A DNA stretch of 38,817 nucleotides from Faucicola sp041855445 (lineage in GTDB: Bacteria; Pseudomonadota; Gammaproteobacteria; Pseudomonadales; Moraxellaceae), in assembly GCA_041855445.1 (NCBI GenBank), contig JBHAEG010000043.1:1-38817 (forward strand), given 5' to 3'. The position numbers were made by a program, and so were the translations under genes. Under the pieces are notes generated by a model that saw only the letters and a list, made by a program, of their open reading frames with translations, was not told where the DNA came from and searched no databases. Of this stretch, positions 24,547 to 34,257 are shown piece by piece (position 1 is the stretch's first letter; every line of letters begins with the position of its first letter).

Positions 24547-25653
24547 ATGGCGGAAAATGTGGTAATTCAGGAAGAGCCGACGAAACCTGTGGGTGTCGAA
24601 AAAACAACGAAACAAAAACATTTAACAACATGGCAGGTTGGCTTAATATTATTGTTATCAATTATGTTAGTTAGCTGGTTAAAACAAGACAAATTGAGCG
24701 AATATTGGCAACAAACTTATCAAAATAATGTCGGTTGGGAACAGCTTAATCAAATCCCCTATTGGCAAACAGGCTCAATCTTAGAAAAAAGTATTTATAC
24801 AGAAGGTATGTTTGCGTGGATTGACTATTTTAATAAACATGGCAATGAGTATGTTAATCAAACATTTTATGCTGATGTATTATTGCAACGTCAAAAGCAA
24901 GCAGAAGAGCAAGCATTACAACAAGCCAAATTATTGGCACAGCAAAAAGAAGCAGAACGTTTAGCAAAAGAACCACCAGCTGTCACTAAAATGGTTTTGA
25001 TGCCAAATCAAAAAGTATTTTTTGCTGGTGATTCATTGATGCAAGGTGTTGCACCATGGGTGATGCGAGAGTTACAAAGTAAGTATCAAATTCACAGTAT
25101 TGATTTGAGCAAACAAAGTACAGGTTTAAGCTATAGCAGTTTTTTTGACTGGCCTGCGACCATCGAAAAAACGTTACAAGAAAATCCTGATGTTGGCGTA
25201 TTGGTGGTTTTTTTAGGAGCAAATGACCCTTGGGACGTGCCAGACCCTGACAACAAAGGCGGAAAATATATTCAATTTAATAGCCCACGTTGGCAAGAAT
25301 TGTATGCACAAAAAATTCAACGAATTTTAACAACAGCAAAACAAAATAATGTACAAGTTTTGTGGGTAACACCACCGACAATGAAAAAAGATAAATTAAA
25401 CGAACAAATGAAAATATTAACTGATATTTATCATAACAAAATCGCTAAAAATCAAGCATTGGTCATCGATAGTCGAACAATGTTAGTCAGTGACCCAGCG
25501 ACTGCGGATAATTTTTCAGATAGTTTATTGATTGATGAAAAAATTACCAAAGTGCGTACCGCAGATGGTATTCATTTTACCGTAGCAGGGCAAAAACTGA
25601 TTGCACAACATATCATGACTCATATACAGGCAAATTTAGATACAAACTTGTAA
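24547..25653 (+). CDS. patB: SGNH-fold O-acetyltransferase (PatB/PacB-like, DUF459)
   Basis: Membrane-anchored periplasmic SGNH protein of 368 residues. One membrane helix spans about 30-46; a Q/A/K-rich helical linker covers about 112-140; the catalytic domain starts with VFFAGDSLMQGV (Ser163), continues with LVVFLGANDPWDVP (block III Asn) and ends with TADGIHFTVAGQKLI (Asp/His pair). It lies 29 bases after the MBOAT gene and before an Ape1-like esterase, as in PacA-PacB-Ape1 of Neisseria, so it probably transfers acetyl groups to peptidoglycan. SGNH sequence alone does not separate transferase from esterase; the assignment rests on gene order. Confidence 0.78.
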   Translation: MAENVVIQEEPTKPVGVEKTTKQKHLTTWQVGLILLLSIMLVSWLKQDKLSEYWQQTYQNNVGWEQLNQIPYWQTGSILEKSIYTEGMFAWIDYFNKHGNEYVNQTFYADVLLQRQKQAEEQALQQAKLLAQQKEAERLAKEPPAVTKMVLMPNQKVFFAGDSLMQGVAPWVMRELQSKYQIHSIDLSKQSTGLSYSSFFDWPATIEKTLQENPDVGVLVVFLGANDPWDVPDPDNKGGKYIQFNSPRWQELYAQKIQRILTTAKQNNVQVLWVTPPTMKKDKLNEQMKILTDIYHNKIAKNQALVIDSRTMLVSDPATADNFSDSLLIDEKITKVRTADGIHFTVAGQKLIAQHIMTHIQANLDTNL

Positions 25654-25734
25654 GAAATGGTTGCGAAAACAGCCATTTGTTATTGGTTAGATTTTGTTAA
25701 GATAGGTGTTCAAATTTTTTATGGAAAACCTAAG

Positions 25735-27045
25735 ATGCAGTATAAAAAAACACAGTGTTTTTCTCAACTATCCTATGTAAAATCAGCCACGATTGTTGGT
25801 GCATTGTTGTTTAGTAACCTTTTTATCAATTCAGCAATGTCAGCCCCTGTGGAAAATTTTGGACAAAATTTATCAGGGCTACAACAGGCATTTTCTCAGA
25901 AGAATGTTCATATTTTGCAAATGGGTGATTCACATACCGCAGGGGATTATTTTACTGAACAATTACGCAAACGTTTGCAAGCGGACATTGGTGATGGGGG
26001 CGTAGGCTTTGCTTATCCAATGAAAGTTAATGGACAACGCACTGCCAGACATGGTTATGAAGCATTTGGTTGGGAATTGACGAATAGTCGTTCAAATCAG
26101 CCAGCCGATTATTCATTGGGTGGGGTGATTGCCTCACCAATGAGCCGAGCTAGTGCCTTAACATTGACCAGTCAATACTACGCTGGGGATAGCCAAGATG
26201 CTAAAGTCATGGTCAAAGGTAACGCTGGACAAACTGTGACAGTCAGTGACAAATATGGCACACGTCAATTATCGTTAAATAATAATGGCTGGCAAACAGT
26301 CGCAACAACAATTCATTTTCCTGCAACATTTCAAGCAGATAGTAACATGAATATTGGCGGTTTTTGGTTAAGTCGCCAAGGTGGTGGGCGTGTATCAGCC
26401 ATGGGAATTAATGGAGCAACGCAAGATTATTGGCAACGTTGGCGTTCAGCAGTGGCTCAGGATTTAGCCAGTTCACAGGCGGACTTAGTGATTTTAGCGT
26501 ATGGCACAAATGAAGCGTTTCAAAGCGATGTTAGCGGACAAATTGCCTCCGTGCAAAGTGCGATTAATAAAATTCGTCAAGGCTTGCCCAATGCAAATAT
26601 TTTAATTGTCAATGCTCCTGATAGCTTAAAAAGTACTTCAGGATATTGCGGTACTCGAGCGGTTAATTTAGATAAAGTACAATCACAATTACGTCAAGTT
26701 GCTCAACAAAACGGCACTCTTTATTGGAGCTGGCAAGAGGCGATGGGTGGTAATTGTAGCATGAAGTCATGGATTGCTAAAGGTTTAGGGCGAACAGACG
26801 GCGTACATTTTTCACGAGAAGGCTATGAAAAATCAGCAAACGATTTATACGATAATTTAAAAAAATTATTGAATAATAGTAATGCCACAGGTGATTACTA
26901 TTCAGCCTCAACAAGAAATAACATAACAAATGATATTCATCGGACGTATTCGTCCTCGGGAACTGCGACAATTACCAATCGTCCAGCAAATCAAGGGCGA
27001 GCGGTTATTTGTAGTACAGATAAATGTAGCCAATTAAAAAATTAA
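25735..27045 (+). CDS. ape1: SGNH peptidoglycan O-acetylesterase (Ape1-like)
   Basis: Secreted SGNH hydrolase of 436 residues. An upstream frame to 25657 exists, but the ATG at 25735 has GGAAAA 6 bases before it and starts a signal peptide ending near INSAMSA. Catalytic blocks: LQMGDSHTAGDYF (Ser66), VILAYGTNEAF, and RTDGVHFSREGY (Asp, His). About 150 residues between the first and third blocks, rich in beta-type sequence (VMVKGNAGQTVTVSDKYG), match the carbohydrate-binding domain inserted in Neisseria Ape1. It should remove acetyl from MurNAc so that lytic transglycosylases can act. The C-terminal tail of about 60 residues is low in complexity, with two late cysteines. Confidence 0.78.
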   Translation: MQYKKTQCFSQLSYVKSATIVGALLFSNLFINSAMSAPVENFGQNLSGLQQAFSQKNVHILQMGDSHTAGDYFTEQLRKRLQADIGDGGVGFAYPMKVNGQRTARHGYEAFGWELTNSRSNQPADYSLGGVIASPMSRASALTLTSQYYAGDSQDAKVMVKGNAGQTVTVSDKYGTRQLSLNNNGWQTVATTIHFPATFQADSNMNIGGFWLSRQGGGRVSAMGINGATQDYWQRWRSAVAQDLASSQADLVILAYGTNEAFQSDVSGQIASVQSAINKIRQGLPNANILIVNAPDSLKSTSGYCGTRAVNLDKVQSQLRQVAQQNGTLYWSWQEAMGGNCSMKSWIAKGLGRTDGVHFSREGYEKSANDLYDNLKKLLNNSNATGDYYSASTRNNITNDIHRTYSSSGTATITNRPANQGRAVICSTDKCSQLKN

Positions 27046-27160
27046 ATCGTTTCATATAAAAAATGATGGTTTGTTTAGCAAGCCATCAATAATACTTGAT
27101 TTTAGCAAAAAAATTCGCCATGATGTCGTTAATTTTTCTTAAAATAGCCTAAGTAAATTT

Positions 27161-30100
27161 ATGACGACACAACAAAAAAACAGCCAACCAACACCAAATC
27201 AACCAGTTATGGCAAAAGATAGCTATTATCTATCTCGACTGGAAAAACAATTACACACGCATAAAGATAAAACCAGTGACGAATATCACATTCGTAAACA
27301 AAAATATCAGCAACAACTTATCCATTCACAAAACATGGTACAAGCTCGTATTGATAGCTTGCCAATCATCACACTTAATGAAGACTTACCCGTCAGTCAG
27401 CAAGCAAAAACGTTAATTAACGCTATTCAACAACATCAAGTCATCATTGTCGCTGGAGAAACAGGTTCAGGAAAAACTACTCAACTACCTAAAATTGCAT
27501 TGTTAGCAGGACGAGGTATCACAGGACAAATCGGACATACACAGCCCAGACGCTTAGCTGCCCGTAGTGTGGCCAATCGAATTGCCGAAGAACTGGGCGA
27601 ACCATTAGGTAAAAGTGTCAGTTTTAAAGTACGATTTACCGAGCAAGGCTCACCAAATTCATTAATTAAACTAATGACAGATGGTATTTTATTAGCAGAA
27701 TTAGCTCACGACAAATTTTTAAGTCGTTATGATACAATTATCATTGATGAAGCCCATGAAAGAAGTTTAAATATTGATTTCATTATGGGTTATTTAAAAA
27801 ATTTACTACCTAAACGCCCTGACTTAAAAGTTATTATTACCTCAGCAACTTTAGATACCCAACGATTTAGTCAATATTTTTCAACGTACCATCATATAAA
27901 AAAGAAAAAAGAGCCAGCCCCTGTATATATCGTTGAAGGTCGTAGTTACCCTGTTGAAGTGCGTTATCGTCCTGTTACTGAAATGCCTGTCACAGGTTCA
28001 GCAGATGATAGTTTTGATGATATTGAAGAAAATTTACCAAAAGCTATTATCCAAGCGGTTGAAGAATGTTATCAAGATGCTACTGAAAAAGGTCATTCAG
28101 ACCAAGCCGATATTTTGATTTTCTCATCAACAGAAGCAGAAATTCATGATATTGAAGAAATTTTATTAAATTATTCGCCAAAACATACCCAAATTTTACC
28201 ATTATTTGCTAGACAAAGTTTTGCAGAACAGCAACGCATTTTTCAACCTGTGACAGGTAGACGTATTATTATTGCAACCAACGTGGCAGAAACTGCTTTA
28301 ACAGTTCCTAATATTCGTTATGTTATTGATTTAGGTTTTGCCAGAATTTCCCGTTATGATTATCGTTCTCGAGTGCAACGTTTACCAATTGAAGCAATTA
28401 GCCAAGCGGCTGCAAATCAACGTAAAGGACGATGCGGACGAGTTGCTTCTGGCGTGTGTATTCGCTTATACAGTGAAGAAGATTTTAATAGTCGCCCAGA
28501 GTTTACCGAACCTGAAATTTTACGTACTAATTTGGCATCAGTCATTTTACAAATGGCAAATCTTGGTTTAGGCAATGTTGAAAATTTTGACTTTATTCAA
28601 CCGCCAGATAGTCGGTTAGTGAATGATGGTCGAAAACTATTAGAAGAGCTGGGAGCAGTACCATATAAAACTACCACACAACAGGCAAATAAGCATCGCC
28701 AACATGCTAACCAATTGACAAATATTGGTAAATTAATGGCAAGAATGCCAATAGACCCACGATTAGCAAGAATGTTAATCGCAGGAGAGCAATTTGGTTG
28801 TTTAAAAGAGTTATTAGTGATTATATCAGCATTATCTGTGCAAGACCCACGAGAACGTCCTATAGATAAACAAGCCCAAGCTGACCAAAAACACGCTTTG
28901 TTTCGACAGGAAAATTCAGATTTTTTATTTTATATTAGTCTTTGGCAGGCGATTTATGGGTCATTGTGGCAAAAAACAGTTAATTTAGATGAGCAAATCG
29001 CCTTAAGTCCTTATCAAGACCAACAAGTAGAAAAGCTTAGTAACAGCCAACGCAAAAACTTTGCTAAAAAACATTTTTTAAGCCCGCCACGATTGCGAGA
29101 ATGGCAACAAACACATGCCCAACTTGCCCAAATGGTTAATGAATTAAAATTAACAATTAATCAAGAACCAGCCAGTTTTGCTCATATTCATCGGGCATTA
29201 TTAACAGGATTGTTATCATTCATTGCTCAAAAACTTAGTGATGTTGATAATCAGGGTAAAGTCATTAAAAATAAACGGGGCGAATATTTAGTTGCCAGAC
29301 AAAATAAAGCAAAAATTTTTCCAGCAAGTAGTTTATTTAAACAGCCACCTACTTGGGTCATGGCATTTGAAATTGTAGAAACATCACAAGTGTTTATGCG
29401 AACCGTTGCCAAAATTGAGCCTGAATGGATTTTGTCTGCTGGTAGTAATTTATTGAAATACCATTATTTTGAACCACATTGGTCGATGAAAACAGGACAT
29501 GTCAAAGCTTATGCCCAAATCAGTTTATTTGGTTTAATTATTTTACATAAACAATTAATGAATTATGAACAAGTAAACATTGAAGAAGCCCATGACATTT
29601 TTTTACGAGATGCGTTAGTTTTTGGTAATTTAAATCATGGTAAAGAGCCAGCGTTTTTACAACATAATCTAGCAAAAATTGCTGATGTGTCATTAATTGA
29701 AGAAAAATTACGCCGAAGAGATTTATTGGTTGATGAAGAAAATTTATATCAATTTTATGCTCAACGTATCCCACCTCACATCGCTAGTCGAAAAGTGTTT
29801 GAAGATTGGCGAAAAGACATCGAAACTACACAACCAAAATTTTTATTTTTTACTGATGATGATGTGCTGACTGAGCAAGCACCAACTACGCAAGATTTTC
29901 CAGAAGTTTGGCAATTAGGTAATCTAAAATTACCATTAAGTTATGTGTTTGACCCTGCGAGTGATGATGATGGTGTTACGATTAAAGTACCACTGGTTGC
30001 CTTACCTCAGCTTGATGCCATTGAAATTTTATGGGGTATTGCAGGTTGGCGATATGAACTTGTGTTACAGTTATTAAAAACTTTGGCTAAAGACATTCGC

Positions 30101-31315
30101 CGTCAAATTGTGCCAATTCCTGACACAGCTCAAGCAATCTATCAAGAGCTGAACCGTGACCATCATGCAGGCTTATTAAAACAACTTTGTCAGGCATTAC
30201 ATCGGCGAGGTGTAACCAATATTCAGCCTAGCGATTTTAATCCATCAGCCATAGAACGCTATTTACAACCACAAATTGCATTGGTCGATAATAAAAATCG
30301 AGTGATTGAAAAAGGTAGAGATATTGAAGCATTAAAATTGCGACATCAATCTGTAACCCAACAAGCTGTTGCTAGTGCGAAAGGATTACACAGCGAATTC
30401 CCTGAGCATTTTCATTTTATGCAAAATCGGCATACAGCAGGGGTTGCTATTCGACAATTTTCAGCGTTAGTGGTAGAAAAGCTAGATAGTCATAAAACCC
30501 GTGGGCGTGATGATAATAAACAAAAAGTATTAATTCAACAATTTACTGACATAGCATCAGCAATTCATCATCATCGACAAGGCGTGTTAAGTCTAATTAA
30601 CAATGAACTTGGGGCAAAAGCTAAACAATTAACTAGTCAAATTGACAAAACATTTAAATTAGCATTTGCTCCCTTAGGAGATTTACAAGTATTAAAAACA
30701 TTGGTGATAGATGCGACATTAGACGCTACTTTTAGCAAATTTGCCGTAACTTTTACTCATGATAATCTAATCACAGGACATCATGACAAACAAAATTTAG
30801 TATTACTTAATCAGTTACCATTAAATACGAAAGAATTTGAACAAACTAAACAGGCTGTTTTAGCTAACTTTTTAATGGTTGGGCAAACGATTTTACCGCA
30901 GTTACAAACGATTTATCAGCAATGGCAACACGCCCGCCAGCGATTATTGATGTTGGATAGAGATATTTTTGAAGAAAGTATCGAGGATATTGAAGACCAG
31001 CTCGATGATTTGCATTTGGCTGATTTTATTTATCGACTAAATTATGAAATTTGGCGAGAATATCCAAGGTATTTACAAGCATTATTGATACGACTTGACC
31101 GTTTGGAACATAATTTAGAGGCTGACCTTGAAGGTGTGTATGCGTTGGATACTCATATGGAACGGCTTGCTCATCGGGCTGGGGATAGTAAAATAGCTGA
31201 ATACCGTTGGTTAGTTGAGGAATATCGTATTCAATTATTTGCCCAGCCAATGAAAACCCGACAAGCCGTTTCTGAAAAAAGATTAGAAAAACTGTGGGAA
31301 AACTTGCAAAAATAA
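27161..31315 (+). CDS. hrpA: ATP-dependent RNA helicase HrpA (DEAH box)
   Basis: Large DEAH-box RNA helicase of 1384 residues; in other bacteria it acts in mRNA processing and rescue of stalled ribosomes. Helicase core: GETGSGKTTQLPK (about 98-110), TQPRRLAARSVA, DEAH (about 197-200), SATLD, then the second RecA domain with ATNVAETALTVPNIRYVIDL and QRKGRCGRVASG. HA2 and OB-fold regions follow (about 470-800), then a long C-terminal DUF3418 region to the end (RLEKLWENLQ). Size is normal for HrpA (about 1300). It is monocistronic, and its stop lies 9 bases from the convergent downstream gene. The hairpin at 27064-27088 upstream has no T run. Confidence 0.96.
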   Translation: MTTQQKNSQPTPNQPVMAKDSYYLSRLEKQLHTHKDKTSDEYHIRKQKYQQQLIHSQNMVQARIDSLPIITLNEDLPVSQQAKTLINAIQQHQVIIVAGETGSGKTTQLPKIALLAGRGITGQIGHTQPRRLAARSVANRIAEELGEPLGKSVSFKVRFTEQGSPNSLIKLMTDGILLAELAHDKFLSRYDTIIIDEAHERSLNIDFIMGYLKNLLPKRPDLKVIITSATLDTQRFSQYFSTYHHIKKKKEPAPVYIVEGRSYPVEVRYRPVTEMPVTGSADDSFDDIEENLPKAIIQAVEECYQDATEKGHSDQADILIFSSTEAEIHDIEEILLNYSPKHTQILPLFARQSFAEQQRIFQPVTGRRIIIATNVAETALTVPNIRYVIDLGFARISRYDYRSRVQRLPIEAISQAAANQRKGRCGRVASGVCIRLYSEEDFNSRPEFTEPEILRTNLASVILQMANLGLGNVENFDFIQPPDSRLVNDGRKLLEELGAVPYKTTTQQANKHRQHANQLTNIGKLMARMPIDPRLARMLIAGEQFGCLKELLVIISALSVQDPRERPIDKQAQADQKHALFRQENSDFLFYISLWQAIYGSLWQKTVNLDEQIALSPYQDQQVEKLSNSQRKNFAKKHFLSPPRLREWQQTHAQLAQMVNELKLTINQEPASFAHIHRALLTGLLSFIAQKLSDVDNQGKVIKNKRGEYLVARQNKAKIFPASSLFKQPPTWVMAFEIVETSQVFMRTVAKIEPEWILSAGSNLLKYHYFEPHWSMKTGHVKAYAQISLFGLIILHKQLMNYEQVNIEEAHDIFLRDALVFGNLNHGKEPAFLQHNLAKIADVSLIEEKLRRRDLLVDEENLYQFYAQRIPPHIASRKVFEDWRKDIETTQPKFLFFTDDDVLTEQAPTTQDFPEVWQLGNLKLPLSYVFDPASDDDGVTIKVPLVALPQLDAIEILWGIAGWRYELVLQLLKTLAKDIRRQIVPIPDTAQAIYQELNRDHHAGLLKQLCQALHRRGVTNIQPSDFNPSAIERYLQPQIALVDNKNRVIEKGRDIEALKLRHQSVTQQAVASAKGLHSEFPEHFHFMQNRHTAGVAIRQFSALVVEKLDSHKTRGRDDNKQKVLIQQFTDIASAIHHHRQGVLSLINNELGAKAKQLTSQIDKTFKLAFAPLGDLQVLKTLVIDATLDATFSKFAVTFTHDNLITGHHDKQNLVLLNQLPLNTKEFEQTKQAVLANFLMVGQTILPQLQTIYQQWQHARQRLLMLDRDIFEESIEDIEDQLDDLHLADFIYRLNYEIWREYPRYLQALLIRLDRLEHNLEADLEGVYALDTHMERLAHRAGDSKIAEYRWLVEEYRIQLFAQPMKTRQAVSEKRLEKLWENLQK

Positions 31316-31324
31316 TTTTTTAAC

Positions 31325-31864
31325 TTACTGAATAAAACGTAAGTCATCAATGACTTGCGTTAAATGCTGTTTACTAATATTGCTCCAAATATTGTAAAAA
31401 CAGCCATCAGGTAAAATCAGATATGCCAACCATTGATTACCTGTGGTATCTCCACCCTCACGACCATAAGTTAAAAATGAGCCATCAGAAAATTCAACCT
31501 GATTGTTCCAATGATAAATATCATTACGATTTGCATAGCCTGAGTTAGCAATGCCATAAGCACTGCGTAATTTTTTACCTTGATAATTGGATAAGTCATA
31601 GGCAACACCCCAACCACCCCAAAAATTAGCTCGGCGTGCTTTGGCGGTAGGTTTTTGGGAAGGGGCTGTATTGGCAAGGGCTAAAATAGGACAATAATCT
31701 TTGGTAGGAGATTTTTTCCATTCTTGTTGATAAATTGGGCTAATATGACGTTTATTAATGGCAGGATAACTTTCCCAAGCAGGCATTTTTGCATTAACGA
31801 AAGAACTTAGTAAAATACCACTAAATAATAAACAAGTATTCATCATGAATTTTGTGCGTTGCAT
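31325..31864 (-). CDS. Secreted protein of unknown function
   Basis: Encodes 179 residues. The frame extends 5 codons further, to 31879, but GGAGG lies inside that extension, 8 bases before the ATG at 31864, which decides the start. The N-terminus is a signal peptide (MNTCLLFSGILLSSFVNA, cleavage near NAKM). The mature part is rich in Trp, Tyr and Gly, with WGGWGVAYDLSNYQGKKLRS, FSDGSFLTYGREGG and two cysteines (DYCP, DGCFYN) that might pair. No family is recognised. Its 3' end faces hrpA with only 9 bases between, and no terminator is seen there. Confidence 0.7.
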   Translation of the reverse strand: MQRTKFMMNTCLLFSGILLSSFVNAKMPAWESYPAINKRHISPIYQQEWKKSPTKDYCPILALANTAPSQKPTAKARRANFWGGWGVAYDLSNYQGKKLRSAYGIANSGYANRNDIYHWNNQVEFSDGSFLTYGREGGDTTGNQWLAYLILPDGCFYNIWSNISKQHLTQVIDDLRFIQ

Positions 31865-31999
31865 CACATGCCCCTCCATTGTTTTTAATTGAATACTTGA
31901 ATTCTAGCATCAATAATCAACATTATCAATGACGATGGTTCAATCTCTGTAGTATTAAAATTATCAACAAGAATAATTTATTGTTGCCACTATAATAAA

Positions 32000-32031
32000 A
32001 AAACTGATATACATCACTGCATATCAGTTTT
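32000..32031 (-). terminator. Terminator of the alcohol dehydrogenase gene
   Basis: AAAACTGATAT (32000-32010) and ATATCAGTTTT (32021-32031) form an 11-bp stem with a 10-base loop; read on the minus strand the stem is followed by TTTTTTATTATAG. The arms would also terminate weakly on the plus strand. Confidence 0.75.
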
Positions 32032-32054
32032 ATTAAAATTTATCTAATCATTCA

Positions 32055-33140
32055 TTAAAAATTAATAATGACTTTCATCGCTTTTTCTTCTGAGGCGTGT
32101 TTAAATACATCATAAGCTTTTGGCATATCAACAAAATCAAAATGATGCGTTGCTAATTTGCTAAGTGACAATTGACCAGAACAACATGATTTTAATAACA
32201 TACCTGTTGTATTTGCATTGACTAAACCTGTTGTAATGGTTAGATTTTTAATCCACAATTTTTGTAGCTCAAATTCAACGGGTGTACCATGCACACCAAC
32301 GTTAGCAATATTACCACCAGCTTTAACTACTTTTTGACAAATATCCCAAGTAGCAGGAATGCCCACGGCTTCAATTGCACAATCAACCCCTTTACCGTTT
32401 TCAGTCAATGCCAAGATTTTGGCAACAGCATCTTGTTTGCCTGAATTGATAGTATGTGTTGCTCCCATTTCACGAGCCATTGCCAGACGATTATCGTCCA
32501 TATCTACCATGATAATATTGGCAGGTGAATATAGTTTTGCACTTAATAACACTGCCATACCAACAGGACCCGCTCCAACAATCGCAATTGTATCACCTAC
32601 TTTGACTTCACCATATTGGACGCCAATTTCGTGACCTGTTGGCAAAATGTCTGATAAAAATACGGCTTCATCTTCATTAATATTTTCAGGTAATTTATAT
32701 AATGAAGTATCAGCAAATTTAGTGCGGACATATTCAGCGTGCGTACCATCAACCATATAACCCATAATCCACCCCCCATCATTTTCACAGTGAGCGTATA
32801 ATTGTTTTTGGCAGTTGCTACAAGTACCACAACGGCTAACACATGAAATTAATACTTTATCCCCTTTTTTAAAGTTTTTAACTGCTGAACCAACTTCTTC
32901 TACGATACCAATGCCTTCATGTCCTAAAATACGGCCATTCCATGAACCAGTTTTTGCAATTGCAGTCGCTTCAATTTCAGGATTTTTACCCTTCCAAATA
33001 CCCAAATCTGTACCGCAGATAGTGGTTTTGGTCATTTTAATAATTGCATCAGTTGGGTCGATAATTACTGGTACAGGTCTATCTTCAAAACGAATATCAT
33101 CTTTGCCATAATAGGTCATTGCTTTCATGGTATTACTCAT
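32055..33140 (-). CDS. Zinc-dependent alcohol dehydrogenase (MDR family)
   Basis: Medium-chain dehydrogenase of 361 residues from the ATG at 33140, which follows AGAGG; the longer frame to 33170 is rejected. Catalytic zinc ligands are Cys42 (TICGTD) and His74-Glu75 (GHEGIGIVEEVG); structural zinc cysteines are C104, C107, C110 and C118 (SRCGTCSNCQKQLYAHC). The NAD(P) site is AIVGAGPVGMAVLLSAKLYS with an acidic residue (VDMDD) after it, pointing to NAD. Sequence style is close to the secondary-alcohol and short-chain alcohol dehydrogenases of Moraxella and Acinetobacter; the exact substrate is uncertain. It is transcribed alone from a good promoter and ends at a terminator. Confidence 0.88.
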   Translation of the reverse strand: MSNTMKAMTYYGKDDIRFEDRPVPVIIDPTDAIIKMTKTTICGTDLGIWKGKNPEIEATAIAKTGSWNGRILGHEGIGIVEEVGSAVKNFKKGDKVLISCVSRCGTCSNCQKQLYAHCENDGGWIMGYMVDGTHAEYVRTKFADTSLYKLPENINEDEAVFLSDILPTGHEIGVQYGEVKVGDTIAIVGAGPVGMAVLLSAKLYSPANIIMVDMDDNRLAMAREMGATHTINSGKQDAVAKILALTENGKGVDCAIEAVGIPATWDICQKVVKAGGNIANVGVHGTPVEFELQKLWIKNLTITTGLVNANTTGMLLKSCCSGQLSLSKLATHHFDFVDMPKAYDVFKHASEEKAMKVIINF

Positions 33141-33229
33141 ACTTCTACCTCTTTTTATCATTGTTTTCAATGATTTGTGTTGTAAAAAAACTTATTGAGT
33201 GATTGAAAAATTTCTCATTAGTTTACCTC

Positions 33230-33257
33230 ACTATAGCAAATTTAGATAAAAGTTCAA
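33230..33257 (-). promoter_or_regulatory. Sigma70 promoter of the alcohol dehydrogenase gene
   Basis: On the minus strand: TTGAAC (33252-33257), 16-base spacer, TATAGT (33230-33235). The leader would be about 80 bases. Confidence 0.7.
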
Positions 33258-33278
33258 GTAAAGATTTCTTAATAATTA

Positions 33279-33299
33279 ATATGTTATATCATTACATAA
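33279..33299. promoter_or_regulatory. Palindromic operator-like site upstream of the adh promoter
   Basis: ATGTTATATCATTACAT (33281-33297) is a near-perfect dyad (6 of 8 base pairs). Its core GTTATATCATTAC matches the Zur core at 10 of 13 positions. It lies about 25 bases beyond the -35 box, more like an activator site than a repressor site. Assignment to any regulator is speculative. Confidence 0.3.
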
Positions 33300-33312
33300 A
33301 AAGCAAGGCAAA

Positions 33313-34206
33313 TTAATAACGATTTTTTAATCTGGTAAAACCAATCCAGTGTCTACTAAATTGATAAGCAACTCGTCCAGAACGCCCACCACGAGAACTT
33401 GCCCAGCGTAACGCTTCAGCTTTGGTGGTATCATCATAGATTAAATCTGCTTGTTGAATATAATGTTGTACGATTTGCAAATATATAGGTTGGGGCATTG
33501 GATAAAAAGATAACCATAGTCCAAAACGGTCAGATAAAGATACAGTTTCATCAATGGTTTCATAGGGATTAACTTCATCGGTTTGCCCATTATAAATATT
33601 GACGTTATCTTTCATGAATTGTGGCAATAAATGACGGCGATTGCTAGTGGCATAAATGAGCAGTTTATCTTGTTCAGAGTCCAATGCTCCATCAAGAATG
33701 CTTTTTAGTGTGCGATAGTTTTCATCTTGCCCATTAAATGCTAAATCATCACAATAGACAATATAATGACAATAATGGTTAGGGTTTTGTTGATGTAATT
33801 GACGAATGGCTTGACGGATAGGCTCTAACATCACTAAATCATCTCGGGCAACTTCAATAATACGCAAGCCATCATCTTTAAAAGTATTTAATAATGCCCG
33901 AATGAGTGATGATTTTCCTGCACCACGAGTGCCTGTCATCAATACATGATTGGCGGGTAAGTTTTTTAAATATTGTTTGGTATTTTGTACAAGTTTAGCT
34001 TTTTGTTCATCAATGCCAATTAGGTCATCTAGTGTTAAACGTAAATCAACTTGTAATGGTACTAGTCGTGCTTGTCCTGTTTTGCTGTTGGCTTGCCAGC
34101 GATAGGCAAGCTGATTGGGGTCTAATGTAATTGATTGTTGAGTATGTTGCTGTAGATATTGAATGAGTAAATTTTGTAACTCTGCTGAAATCATCATATT
34201 ATCCAT
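33313..34206 (-). CDS. DUF815-family AAA-type ATPase
   Basis: Predicted ATPase of 297 residues. Family features: LTLDDLIGIDEQKAKLVQNT, Walker A GTRGAGKSS (about 92-100), Walker B-like YIVYCDDLAF, then LKSILDGALDSEQDKLLIYA and TSNRRHLLP, and a C-terminal SSRGGRSGRVAYQF arginine-rich motif. DUF815 ATPases are widespread but their role is not established. The frame is open to 34257; start candidates are ATG 34206 and ATG 34197, the latter with GGAT nearby. It is separated from adh by 172 bases including the adh promoter. Confidence 0.82.
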   Translation of the reverse strand: MDNMMISAELQNLLIQYLQQHTQQSITLDPNQLAYRWQANSKTGQARLVPLQVDLRLTLDDLIGIDEQKAKLVQNTKQYLKNLPANHVLMTGTRGAGKSSLIRALLNTFKDDGLRIIEVARDDLVMLEPIRQAIRQLHQQNPNHYCHYIVYCDDLAFNGQDENYRTLKSILDGALDSEQDKLLIYATSNRRHLLPQFMKDNVNIYNGQTDEVNPYETIDETVSLSDRFGLWLSFYPMPQPIYLQIVQHYIQQADLIYDDTTKAEALRWASSRGGRSGRVAYQFSRHWIGFTRLKNRY

Positions 34207-34257
34207 CAAAATAGGTCTATATTGCCAGTAAAATGGTTGGTAGGCAAGCAAAATCAA

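Noticed and set aside
27064..27088. Hairpin TGATGGTTTG/CAAGCCATCA after the Ape1-like gene as a terminator
   Set aside because: The stem is good but there is no T run after it; might still be a weak or rho-assisted stop, so not listed as a terminator.
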